Below are positions 8,875-17,900 of a DNA stretch of 64,000 bases, one piece after another (position 1 is the first letter of the stretch; every line of letters starts with the position of its first letter). Source of the stretch: Candidatus Helarchaeota archaeon (GTDB lineage: Archaea; Asgardarchaeota; Lokiarchaeia; Helarchaeales; HEL-GB-A); the NCBI GenBank assembly GCA_013375405.1, contig JABXJU010000001.1, positions 1 through 64,000 of the forward strand. Direction: 5' to 3'. The notes beneath the pieces were generated by a model, which was not told where the DNA came from, did not search any database, and was given only the letters and a program-made list of their open reading frames with translations. Position numbers and translations under genes: made by a program.

Positions 8875-8976
8875 TTGCCCGAAGAAAATCGCCTCAGAGG
8901 GACAATGATCTTTACAAATTTAGTAAGGAATTAAGAATTTGTATTGCCAATATCCTTCATAATTTATGATATTTGC

Positions 8977-8988
8977 CTTTATATAATT
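8977..8988 (+). promoter_or_regulatory. Putative TATA box for the 9152 surface-protein gene
   Basis: CTTTATATAATT lies about 165 nt before the chosen ATG at 9152. It is the best TATA-like element in the upstream region and would imply a long leader. Confidence 0.25.
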
Positions 8989-9151
8989 TTAATTTTACAG
9001 TAGCATTCCTACTTTTTTGGAACTTAATCGCATTACTGCATATGTTTTTTTTCAGAAGACATTTATACTACGCTTTACATTAAAACCTTCGATAACATTT
9101 ACATTTTTTTCTTCATTAATCGTAGGAATAGAAACAATAGGTGGAAATTAT

Positions 9152-11479
9152 ATGCTCCGAAAAAAGATTTTTTGTAGTTTATGGGTATTTCTAATTTTCT
9201 TCTCGATATTTTTTGTTATGAATAGAAAAGTAGAAGCGAATAACGGATCTACATCGCACTACTTCACGGGAAATTATGATGGGGATGCATCCATCCTCTA
9301 CTTTTGGGAGAATCCTCCTGCAGTTCCTCCTATAATTTGGAATGATAATCGTTCATCTGCGATATTTCCACCCAATGTGACAAACGTACAGGATTATGAA
9401 TTCCTTGCAAATAGTTTTGAAATTTATGGACAGGGATTCATAAATGGGAGCTCCCCCTCAATCCAGGTTATAGCTGATAATGATTCCGCCCGAGTGAATA
9501 TTTCAAATGCCATACAGGTCGCACAAGAATTTAATGTTTCCACTTTATGCTCTGTTCAGGCTGTCTCTCTTTATTTAAATCATAGCTTGAATGCATCATA
9601 TTCATATTTTGGTATTGTTTATATTTTTGATGCTAGTATAAGTACAATAATTGCAAAATCATGGGAAAATTGGCTTTCCTATAGCATGTCGGAATGGCGG
9701 TATTTCTGGGTTAGTGGCAATGTTTTAAAACCTTCTCAGACCTATTATATTGTTTTGGAAATGTATCGTACTTCAGGAGCGGGTATGGAGGTAGGATGGC
9801 CCGGAAATCACTCATGGAAGGCTGAAAAATATAATAATTCCATCTATAATAAAGGTACAACTCTTACCTACGATGGCTCAGCGTGGAATCCCATTTCAAA
9901 CGATAGTACAACAGACATGTTATGTAAAATCGAATATAGAATAGTTATAGATCCTAGTATCGCAGATCTCACATTTTATGTAAACAATCAAACCAAAGCA
10001 TATCAAACCCGAATTGGGACGTGGGGCGGAGATGGATATCAAGCGTATTTAAATATGAAGTTTCCTGTTCCGCTTAGCCAGTCGTTCAATGTAACAATCA
10101 CGACGAATTTTTCGATTCCTAATATAAATTTCTTTTTTAGAATAATGTACGTCTATACAGTTCCAGTTAGTGGCTATTACAATGCAACATCCACTAAAAT
10201 AGAATGGACAATGATTTACTCTCATCGTTATGTAAAAGATGCATGGGCTATGCCGACAGAAATGTTTGCTTTTGAAGATGATTGGGATTACATAGATTTT
10301 CTTGATCCGTATGACACACAAGTGAGCGAGATATTTTTTGGACCACTAAAAGTCTATAATCAATCTTATCTTGGATTATTTAAATTACCGTTTATGGGTA
10401 TGCCACTTGAACATGGTATCTATTCTGGACATTTCATCTCACCCAATTATTGTCATACCATTCATCCGAGAGTAAAAGGCGAATCAGGATTCCAAGCGGC
10501 ATCATCGTTTGAGCTTGGCCAGACCATAAAATTAGAAGCATGGATAGAAGATAGTAACAATAACCCTATCTCAGGAGGGAATGCCACAATTAACTTTACA
10601 TCACCTACAGGGCAACTAATCTATTCTGAGACGAATTTGAGTTCTATAAATGGGCTTCTTAATACTTCTGAATTCCTCCTAGACACCAATCTTGAAACCG
10701 GAGTTTATACTGTTACAGTTTTTTGGACGAATGGAGCTGAGGTGGGGTATTATTCTTTCCAAATTACGGTAAACCCAGAATCTTCCATGTTAGGGCTGTT
10801 CATTTTAATAGGTTCTCTCTTTGCCTTAGCGATCGTTTCGTTTCCAGTGATCACTTACACACGACGAAAGCTACAGACTCGTAATTGGGAGAAACATTTA
10901 CGAAATCTCTTCATTTTAACAAAAGATGGGCTGAGTATCTATGGGTATTCCTTCGGCATAGAAATTCAGGACCCTGCCCTTATAAGTGCCGCCCTTATGG
11001 CTATCGCTTCCTTTGTAACAGACGCCATGAAAAGCAAAAGGAAACTCCGTATCATCGATTTAGAGGATAAAAAAGTCATTCTAAGTTATAGTACCAATGT
11101 GATAACTGCCCTTATATCTGCGAAAGTCTTTCCTATCATCCAAAATCGCACAGAGAACTTCACAAAAGCATTCGAAGACCGCTATGGTGCAAAAGTAGCT
11201 GTATGGCGAGGTGATCAGACCACATTTAAAGGCACCGACAAACTCATTCAGGAATATTTCCCTGTGAGTATGGAGGATCGAATAACTCGGGGAGTGAAAT
11301 TAAAACTTATCGAAACACGCGAACTCCTCGAATCCGCAACAGAACCATATGTAATTATTAATATAATTAAAAATGTTACTCAACTCTTAACACGCTATCG
11401 TGAAATCATTCAGGAACATTATATGGACGACTATGCTGCATTAATCAAAGCCGCCGAAGAAAAAATGAGCACTCTATAA
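9152..11479 (+). CDS. Membrane-anchored surface protein with cytoplasmic longin/roadblock-like domain
   Basis: The start is ATG 9152, preceded by AGGTGGA at a good distance and followed by a signal peptide (two basic residues, then CSLWVFLIFFSIFFV); the frame is open further upstream but without such signals. The product is 775 aa. Residues about 35-540 are a beta-rich extracellular part with many N-x-S/T sequons and a segment like a beta-sandwich (GQTIKLEAWIED, TGVYTVTVFW). One membrane helix lies near 546-570, followed by about 205 cytoplasmic residues. The tail contains DPALISAALMAIASF and FEDRYGAKVAVWRGDQTTF, which align with the C-terminus of the 1319-residue protein at 14919-18878. Extracellular ligand and partners are unknown; a receptor or tether role is inferred. 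Confidence 0.8.
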   Translation: MLRKKIFCSLWVFLIFFSIFFVMNRKVEANNGSTSHYFTGNYDGDASILYFWENPPAVPPIIWNDNRSSAIFPPNVTNVQDYEFLANSFEIYGQGFINGSSPSIQVIADNDSARVNISNAIQVAQEFNVSTLCSVQAVSLYLNHSLNASYSYFGIVYIFDASISTIIAKSWENWLSYSMSEWRYFWVSGNVLKPSQTYYIVLEMYRTSGAGMEVGWPGNHSWKAEKYNNSIYNKGTTLTYDGSAWNPISNDSTTDMLCKIEYRIVIDPSIADLTFYVNNQTKAYQTRIGTWGGDGYQAYLNMKFPVPLSQSFNVTITTNFSIPNINFFFRIMYVYTVPVSGYYNATSTKIEWTMIYSHRYVKDAWAMPTEMFAFEDDWDYIDFLDPYDTQVSEIFFGPLKVYNQSYLGLFKLPFMGMPLEHGIYSGHFISPNYCHTIHPRVKGESGFQAASSFELGQTIKLEAWIEDSNNNPISGGNATINFTSPTGQLIYSETNLSSINGLLNTSEFLLDTNLETGVYTVTVFWTNGAEVGYYSFQITVNPESSMLGLFILIGSLFALAIVSFPVITYTRRKLQTRNWEKHLRNLFILTKDGLSIYGYSFGIEIQDPALISAALMAIASFVTDAMKSKRKLRIIDLEDKKVILSYSTNVITALISAKVFPIIQNRTENFTKAFEDRYGAKVAVWRGDQTTFKGTDKLIQEYFPVSMEDRITRGVKLKLIETRELLESATEPYVIINIIKNVTQLLTRYREIIQEHYMDDYAALIKAAEEKMSTL

Positions 11480-11643
11480 GAATTAGAACCAAATAAATCC
11501 CATATTTTCTTTTTTTTATTCATCTAATTTTAAACCTGAATAACTCAGCTGGATAATAAATAAACCGCCTATTATCTTTCCCCTAAAATTAGATAAAATA
11601 AGATAAAAAAAATAAAAAATTAAAGGGTATTTTAATTACAATA

Positions 11644-11754
11644 CTACCAATCTACGTCGAGCCCATAAATTGCCAAAATTGCTACCAAAATAGCGATAGT
11701 CAATCCTACTAACGTATATAATAGATATCTTTGCGTTGATGGATCCATTCCCAT
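11644..11754 (-). CDS. 36-residue single-span membrane micropeptide (paralog A)
   Basis: ATG 11754 follows GAGGTAAA and opens a 36-codon frame. It encodes a short polar N-terminus, one hydrophobic helix (VGLTIAILVAILAIYG) and the end GLDVDW. The product is clearly related to the frame at 11976-12083: both have Y-L-x-Y, then AILVxILA and GLDVD. Two independent related copies with conserved ends argue that these are real genes. The function is unknown; a small membrane subunit or regulator is possible. Confidence 0.6.
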   Translation of the reverse strand: MGMDPSTQRYLLYTLVGLTIAILVAILAIYGLDVDW

Positions 11755-11904
11755 TTTACCTCGTTTTGGTTAAGTTATATGGTTTTATACAAGAATTTCT
11801 TTTTTATAACTCTATCGTTTCTAAAGTATTTATTTATATTCAAAACAAACAAAGATCGCCTTTCTGGTTAATATAAGGAAAAGAATAATAAATTTCGTTG
11901 AAAA

Positions 11905-11960
11905 GGGATGTTGAAGAGGCTCGCGGAGTCTGTTACCCCGTGGTTCAGACCAAAATTATA
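11905..11960 (-). pseudogene. Remnant of a thiolase C-terminus
   Basis: Read on the minus strand, the segment gives NFGLNHGVTDSASLFNI. It resembles the last residues of the intact thiolase at 12153-13307 (NIGLGRGATGSASVVNI), and the DNA is visibly similar over about 45 nt (CTCGCGGA..CTGTT). It lies between the two micropeptide genes, at the place expected if a unit of thiolase 3' end plus micropeptide had been duplicated in tandem and the upstream part had decayed. It is short, so chance similarity is not fully excluded. Confidence 0.5.
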
Positions 11961-11975
11961 GGATCCAAACAAGAA

Positions 11976-12083
11976 TTATGGTGGAGGAATATCGATATCA
12001 ACATCGAGCCCCATCCAAGCTAATATCCCCACTAGAATAGCGATGATGATCACTACTATTAAATACACAAGGTATTTTTTCAA
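11976..12083 (-). CDS. 35-residue single-span membrane micropeptide (paralog B)
   Basis: The frame encodes KKYLVYLIVVIIIAILVG then ILAWMGLDVDIDIPPP, one membrane helix with an acidic, proline-ending tail. It is a paralog of the micropeptide at 11644-11754. The only usable start is TTG 12083, about 13 nt after AAGGAG; TTG starts are common in this window. The frame remains open further upstream without a better start. It lies 70 nt after the thiolase stop and could be the last gene of that operon. Confidence 0.5.
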   Translation of the reverse strand: MKKYLVYLIVVIIIAILVGILAWMGLDVDIDIPPP

Positions 12084-12152
12084 ATAATCATCTATTCTCC
12101 TTACTCCTTTTAAAATTGAATTTTATTAAAAAAATAGATAAATTTTGGCAAT

Positions 12153-13307
12153 TCATCGACGGAGGATATTGACGACACTCGCGGAACCTGTTGCACCGCG
12201 TCCCAAACCGATGTTATGTTGTAAACCAATTTCAACATCGGGTACTTGAACTTTCCCAGCTGTTCCTCGGAGTTGTTCATAAATCTCCGCAACTTGCGCT
12301 ACACCTGAAGCGCCAATAGGATGCCCTTTCGCAATTAATCCTCCTGATGGATTAACAGGAAGTGATCCATCTAAGTTAACGATTCCCTCTTCGATCATCT
12401 TATGCCCTTCGCCTTTTTTACAGAAGCCAAGGTCTTCATAGTCCAACATTTCCGTTACTGTAAAACAGTCATGTACTTCGGCTACTTGAATATCCTTTGC
12501 TGTTATTCCTGCATGTTTATAAGCCTCTTTAGCAGCCACCACACTGGCCGGAAAGCCGATAAAACTCTCATCTAACCCCCGCATCCATGAACCAATTCCA
12601 CACCCTGCGCTCTGCCACCATACAGGCGTATCTGTATATTTTTTTGCAACATCTGCCTGGGCGAGGAGGACGCAGCAAGCTCCATCCGTAATTGGACAAC
12701 AATCATATAAGCCAAGGGGCCATGATACTATGGGTGCCTTCAAGACTTTTTCAACAGTTGTTTCGAATTTATAATGGGCATAAGGATAAAGATGTCCATT
12801 ATGATGGTTTTTTACAGAAATCATTGCAAGATGGTCCCTTTTGGAACCGAACTCATGGAAATGGCGAGTCCCACGTAAAGCGAAGAATGCTGGCATAGTA
12901 CGCGCTCGAGATCGCCACATCGTTCTGCCATCCTTAGCTGCAGCCTTTGCAATAAGTCCACCTGATGCATCTCGCATTTTTTCTACTCCACAGACCAAAA
13001 CAACTTTGTAAATTCCCGCCTTGACCGCATAACAAGCATTACGAAAAGCATCCGAACCAGTAGCGCACCCATTCTCATTACGACTTATTGGAATTCTGAA
13101 AAGTCCGGTTGGGACGGCAAGTGACGCACCTGACATTTCATAAGCCGATCCTATCCATCCCGCCTCAATCTCTTTTGGGTCAATCCCATTATCTACACTT
13201 TTGAGACAATTGATATAGGCGTCTTCGATCATATTGTCGACATTCTTCTCAAATAATTCGCCAAAATTAATCATTCCTGCTCCAATTACTGCTACTTCTT
13301 TATTCAT
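12153..13307 (-). CDS. Thiolase-family acyl-CoA acyltransferase (archaeal SCP2/acetoacetyl-CoA thiolase type)
   Basis: The 384-residue protein has the nucleophilic cysteine in NGCATGSDAFRNAC (residue about 88) and the catalytic histidine in NPSGGLIAKGHPIGASG near the C-terminus. The HDCFTVTEM segment is typical of archaeal thiolases. Such thiolases condense or cleave acyl-CoAs, classically two acetyl-CoA to acetoacetyl-CoA. It follows the DUF35 gene by 6 nt and has GGGAGTGAG before its ATG. In archaea thiolase, DUF35 protein and HMG-CoA synthase form one complex, but here the synthase-like partner lacks its cysteine, so the trio may serve another acyl-CoA reaction. Confidence 0.88.
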   Translation of the reverse strand: MNKEVAVIGAGMINFGELFEKNVDNMIEDAYINCLKSVDNGIDPKEIEAGWIGSAYEMSGASLAVPTGLFRIPISRNENGCATGSDAFRNACYAVKAGIYKVVLVCGVEKMRDASGGLIAKAAAKDGRTMWRSRARTMPAFFALRGTRHFHEFGSKRDHLAMISVKNHHNGHLYPYAHYKFETTVEKVLKAPIVSWPLGLYDCCPITDGACCVLLAQADVAKKYTDTPVWWQSAGCGIGSWMRGLDESFIGFPASVVAAKEAYKHAGITAKDIQVAEVHDCFTVTEMLDYEDLGFCKKGEGHKMIEEGIVNLDGSLPVNPSGGLIAKGHPIGASGVAQVAEIYEQLRGTAGKVQVPDVEIGLQHNIGLGRGATGSASVVNILRR

Positions 13308-13313
13308 TATATC

Positions 13314-13706
13314 TCACTCCCTCAATGGTTTAAATTTAAATGAAGGGACACTCAATCCATCCTTATGAAAAATCTCACGAAAATCAATTTCAACACGTAA
13401 CCCCACTTTCATTTCTTCTGCTTTCGTTTCAGTGGATATCGCATAAATACGTCCTCCGGGCGGATCTAAATCAACAATTGCCAATGGTAGAGGCGTTTCA
13501 AACTCCGCAGGTAGATAGTAAGACACTATATAGGTATGAACGGTCCCTGTAGGAGTTAATTTGACCTTTTCCCATTGATCAATCGTACCACATTTTAAAC
13601 AGATCCGATGATATTCAGGATAGGCAATGTATCCACAATTTTTGCATTTCAATCCTTCAAATCTCATATTAATTGCTAAATCTCGATATAAGGGTGGAGT
13701 CGACAT
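13314..13706 (-). CDS. DUF35 Zn-ribbon/OB-fold protein, thiolase partner
   Basis: The 130-residue protein has a rubredoxin-like zinc ribbon (CKNCGYIAYPEYHRICLKCG) followed by an OB-fold (TGTVHTYIVSYYLP, PLPLAIVDLDPPGGR). DUF35 proteins scaffold thiolases and HMG-CoA-synthase-like proteins and help channel CoA thioesters. The gene is tightly packed between those two genes (12 and 6 nt gaps), consistent with a three-subunit complex. Confidence 0.9.
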   Translation of the reverse strand: MSTPPLYRDLAINMRFEGLKCKNCGYIAYPEYHRICLKCGTIDQWEKVKLTPTGTVHTYIVSYYLPAEFETPLPLAIVDLDPPGGRIYAISTETKAEEMKVGLRVEIDFREIFHKDGLSVPSFKFKPLRE

Positions 13707-13718
13707 TTGTTCACCTCA

Positions 13719-14771
13719 TTAAATGAATTGTGAAATTACCTTATTATATTTCAGATGTGTTGTGTAATTAACATACTCCTTATATTTAAGAAATTTTTCG
13801 ACGGGGGTTGTCCGGTCCCTTTTATTATTAATGGAACTTTTTACAATCCAGCTAAGCGCATCACTCCCGCCTGCGCCATAAGAAATTGTCAAGATTTTTT
13901 CTTCTGGCTGCGCCTTGTCAAGCACTTCTGCTAAGGCAACAGGAAGACAAGCAGCGCCCAGATCGCCAAATTTATTAATATGCATTCCAGGGGCTGTCAA
14001 TTTTGCCTTCAGAGCTTCTCTTGATATCCCTAATTTACCCAGAGCGCGCTGAACCCATTGTGCATGGGGTTGTTGTAAAAGGATATGTTTAAATTCATCT
14101 ATCGGACGATTGATTTTTTCTAAAAGCATTTTTCCTGTTTTTACTACATGAGCAATATATCCAAAATCACGAATAAACCGTCCATCCCCTACATGAGGAA
14201 ATTGATCCTTTAGGTCACGCCACCGTTCTTTCATACCGGTCATATACGATGTGATTTCTTCAAGATCGGCAATAATTCCATCAGTACCAAGAATAATTGC
14301 CCCAGCTCCGGCAGCTGATACATACTCCGAGGCTATATCACCTGCACTCGTGCCTAATCCTCCCACGAGGATATCTGCTCCTACAACTAACCCATATTTT
14401 ATTCTCTTAACATTGATAGCATCCAAACACATTCGTATTGCAGTGGTAAGGCTTCGAGGAGAACTATGTAAATCTACAACGCTTGCATCTGAATTTAAAG
14501 ACGCTACAATTGCAATATCTTGTGCAGATGATCCTTCAATTGGACTCGAGTTAGAACAATAATAAACTGCACCAATATCTTCGGAAGGAATATTTGCGTG
14601 TTTAATTGCATTTACAACTGCATTGCGAGCCATAGTAAGTGGTGTTTCATCTGGCGCAGGAACAGTTTTCTCACTAGGTAACTTTATTTTTCTATTCCAC
14701 GCTTCGGCGATATCGGAAAATTTTATCCTATAATAGGGGAGATAAACGCCATATCCTATAATGCCTGGCAT
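13719..14771 (-). CDS. HMG-CoA synthase-like protein lacking the catalytic cysteine
   Basis: The 350-residue protein has the archaeal HMG-CoA synthase frame: GIIGYGVYLPYYRIK at the N-terminus, LLQQPHAQWVQRALGKLG with the conserved histidine, and SYGAGGSDALSW near the end. Where active synthases have DFEFACKAG, this sequence reads DLHSSPRSL, so the acyl-accepting cysteine is absent. The nearest cysteine, in IRMCLDAI, lies about ten residues downstream. It may be a non-catalytic or re-purposed partner of the adjacent DUF35 and thiolase. HMG-CoA formation for mevalonate synthesis should therefore not be assumed. It is the first gene of the operon. Confidence 0.8.
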   Translation of the reverse strand: MPGIIGYGVYLPYYRIKFSDIAEAWNRKIKLPSEKTVPAPDETPLTMARNAVVNAIKHANIPSEDIGAVYYCSNSSPIEGSSAQDIAIVASLNSDASVVDLHSSPRSLTTAIRMCLDAINVKRIKYGLVVGADILVGGLGTSAGDIASEYVSAAGAGAIILGTDGIIADLEEITSYMTGMKERWRDLKDQFPHVGDGRFIRDFGYIAHVVKTGKMLLEKINRPIDEFKHILLQQPHAQWVQRALGKLGISREALKAKLTAPGMHINKFGDLGAACLPVALAEVLDKAQPEEKILTISYGAGGSDALSWIVKSSINNKRDRTTPVEKFLKYKEYVNYTTHLKYNKVISQFI

Positions 14772-14918
14772 AAATCATAGCTCCATTAAATTACTTTTCT
14801 AATAAAAATTTTAATAATTACGCTCTTTTATTAATTATTATTGTGAATTTGAATTAGGAAAAGTATATCCTCCTAATAAGTTTTTATCTAAATAATAATG
14901 AATTGAATCGGTTGCATT

Positions 14919-17900
14919 ATGATAAACGAACTTCCATGGATTATAAAGGCTAAAGATTCGAAATTTCCAATAGACCTTCCCATTAATACCCAAGGAATGA
15001 TGAACTTTTTAAAATCAGGGGAAAATACCGAAGGATTTTACAATTCCTTAGAAGAAACCTTCTGGGCAGTGATATATTTAAAAAAACTGGGTGCATTTCC
15101 AGAAACTAATAGAAAAAAACTTATTACCTATATCTTAAAGCATCAATTACAAACTGGGGGCTATTCAAATAGGATTGATGGTGATACTGCGGACCTTTGG
15201 TCCACTTTTTATGCAATTGCACTTTTACATATGATGGGTGTTTTTAAGGAGCGTCCCTTTGATGAACAAGTATTTTGTTCTAATTGTGGTAAGAAACAAC
15301 TCTTTAAAACTGAAAGTTGCTTTAATTGTAAATCTCCCTTAGCTGCAAAAAAAAAGCCATGCATTATCTGTAACAGAGTTGTTCAAAAATCATCTTCATC
15401 CGATACAAAATGGGAAAATTTGTGCAGTTTATGTCATGAAAATTTCCTTGAAAATATTGAATTCATCTTAAAACTTCAAAAGAGTAAGGGATTCAAACAT
15501 TGTGAGTTGGAAAAATGCATTATCTGTAAAGGTAGACCATCCTACAAATCGACTTTCTTTGCTATAAATGCATTATTAATTCTGGATAGTGTTGATCGAC
15601 TAGATATAAAAGAAATTCTTGGTTTCTTGAAAAAAGATCAATATACTCAAGAAATTGATAGAATATTCCAAATACTCTCTTATTATCTTTTAGATACAGA
15701 AGATATTGATTATGTGGCTTTATTGGAAAGTATAATACCCTTTCAACATCAAAATAGTGGATTCGGCATTGAGAAAAAAATGCCTGTAGTATTAGATACC
15801 TTTTGGAGTGTTGTACCATTCTATTTACTAAAACAAATTAATTTAATTCAATTAGGCGCAATCTATAACTTTTTATTAGGATTAAAACGAGGCGACGGTG
15901 GGTATTCGGAACAGATAATGGATACAATGTCAAATATCCTTAGTAGTATATTATCTTATCTAATTATTTTAATGGTATTTGATCCATTAATTGAGCAAAT
16001 TGAGGATGCCATTTTAAGACAGTGTTCATCCAAGGATAAAATCTATTTAGCCCCTATAGCAAAAAAAACTTCCGTCTCTGAAGATATGGTCGAGAGTGTA
16101 GCCTATTATTTACTCTCTAAGGAATGGTTTGCTGGTAAAATCTTAGATCAACTGGATTATTTTAATGATTATTTAGAAACAAGTAATGTGGTTACTCAAA
16201 AAATTGGTAGAAGTTTAATAAAAACTATTCAAAATCAAAAGCCAATTGAAATTAATTTATCTGAATTTAGTAAAAATTTTGAATTTCCAAATGCTGAGGA
16301 GCGAGTAAAAACAGTTTCTTTTGATCTCATAGTGAAAAATTTTATTGAGGGCGAGATAAAGGAGATAAAGAAAACATTCAAGAAATTTTATCTGTTATCA
16401 AATATTAATCTCCCACGAAATTTTATTACTTTAGAGCAAAAGATTCCAGTTGACACAATTTTTGATGAAAAAGCACAAATCTCCCCCACCCGCCAAACTA
16501 TTGAAGTAACCTTTCAACAATTTCTTGCCATTCCCCACACAATAACTGAAGAAATTTCAAAATTATTAGAACAAAAGGAGATAGAACAAGCCCGAAAAAA
16601 ATTGGAACTTGGAGTAACTAGTTTTAATAAAGAAATTGATGAATTTGAGGGAAATTTAACTGAAATTTTATCAAAATTTCGATACATAGATTTCAAAGAA
16701 ACAATGAAAGATTTTTTTGAACAGTGGCCTATTAATAAAAAGACATTAATTTTGTATATGGATAAATTTAAAGATAAAATGACTGGTCTTATCGATGAAA
16801 AAGAAAAATCTAAAGAACATGAAGAACTTCTTTCAAAAGAACAAAGAATCATAAAAAACTTTGAAGAATATCTTCAGTTATTTATCGATAAAGTCGATTT
16901 ATTAACTCAAAACTTTAAGAAATTTTTCCAACAAAATTATAAAAATCATCAATTGGCTAATATAAAAGTCCTTGAATTAAATGAAAATATTGATGCCTTT
17001 TTTAAAGATTTAACGGAAAAAAATTCTCAATTCAATGAATCTATTGAAATAACTCAAATAACTGAAACGGTTAAAGCGTCAAAAAATCTCCTAGATTCTA
17101 AAATAAAACTCTTAAAGGAAATTTTTGAGGAAGCAACAAAAATTTTGACAGTACGAGAGAATTTACCGAATAAAATCGATGAAGATATACAAACTTTTAA
17201 AGCAAAATTGGCTGAGAGTCAAACTCTTATCAAAGAAAAAATTGAGAAAAAGGAATTTGAGTTAGTATCGAAAGAACTAGAAACGCAGGACAACAACATA
17301 ATAGCCTTTAACACAACAATATCTCAAAATTTAGAGAAGGATATTGGAAATAAGCTGGCAAGTTTTACTAATTTCAATATTTCATTTAATGAATTTAGAG
17401 TATTACTTAAAAATAAATTAAAACAGTTAGAAATTGAATGGACATCTCAAAAAGAAGAGCTTCTAACAACTTTCCACGAAAAAACTGAACTCACTAAGAA
17501 AAATGAATTAAACAATAAAGTAAAGAAATTTCTTGAGACTGAAACGGAGCGATTCGATTCACTTAAACATGATATTGAAAATTTAATTAAACATGAAAAC
17601 ATTCAAGAGGCAAAATCAAAGCTCGAAACGGCTATTTCCGAATTTAATCAGACTTGTAATGAATTTGAATTAGAAATTAACACTTCTATAAAAGAAATAT
17701 CGAGACAATATAAAACTTTCAAAAAGCTCGTGAATACAATCGTTTTAGAATTGGAAAATGACAAAGTGTTTCTTCTCCAATCAATGCGAACATTATTAGA
17801 CCAAATTAATAATCTATCAGCAGAGAAAGATTTACTAACCCAGCAAAAAAAACTTGAGCACATTATTAAAAATCAAAAACTGGTTATATCTAAACAATTT

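Larger units (their letters stand above)
8564..9151. other. 588-bp divergent intergenic region
   Basis: The region separates the minus-strand hdrA operon from the plus-strand surface-protein gene, so it should carry both promoters. It holds an inverted repeat at 8821-8874, a TATA-like TTTATATAAT near 8979 and a run of T near 8805. No credible gene was seen. Confidence 0.6.

Noticed and set aside
9017..9151. N-terminal extension of the 9152 surface protein
   Set aside because: The extension has no ribosome-binding site, whereas ATG 9152 has AGGTGGA and begins a classical signal peptide.
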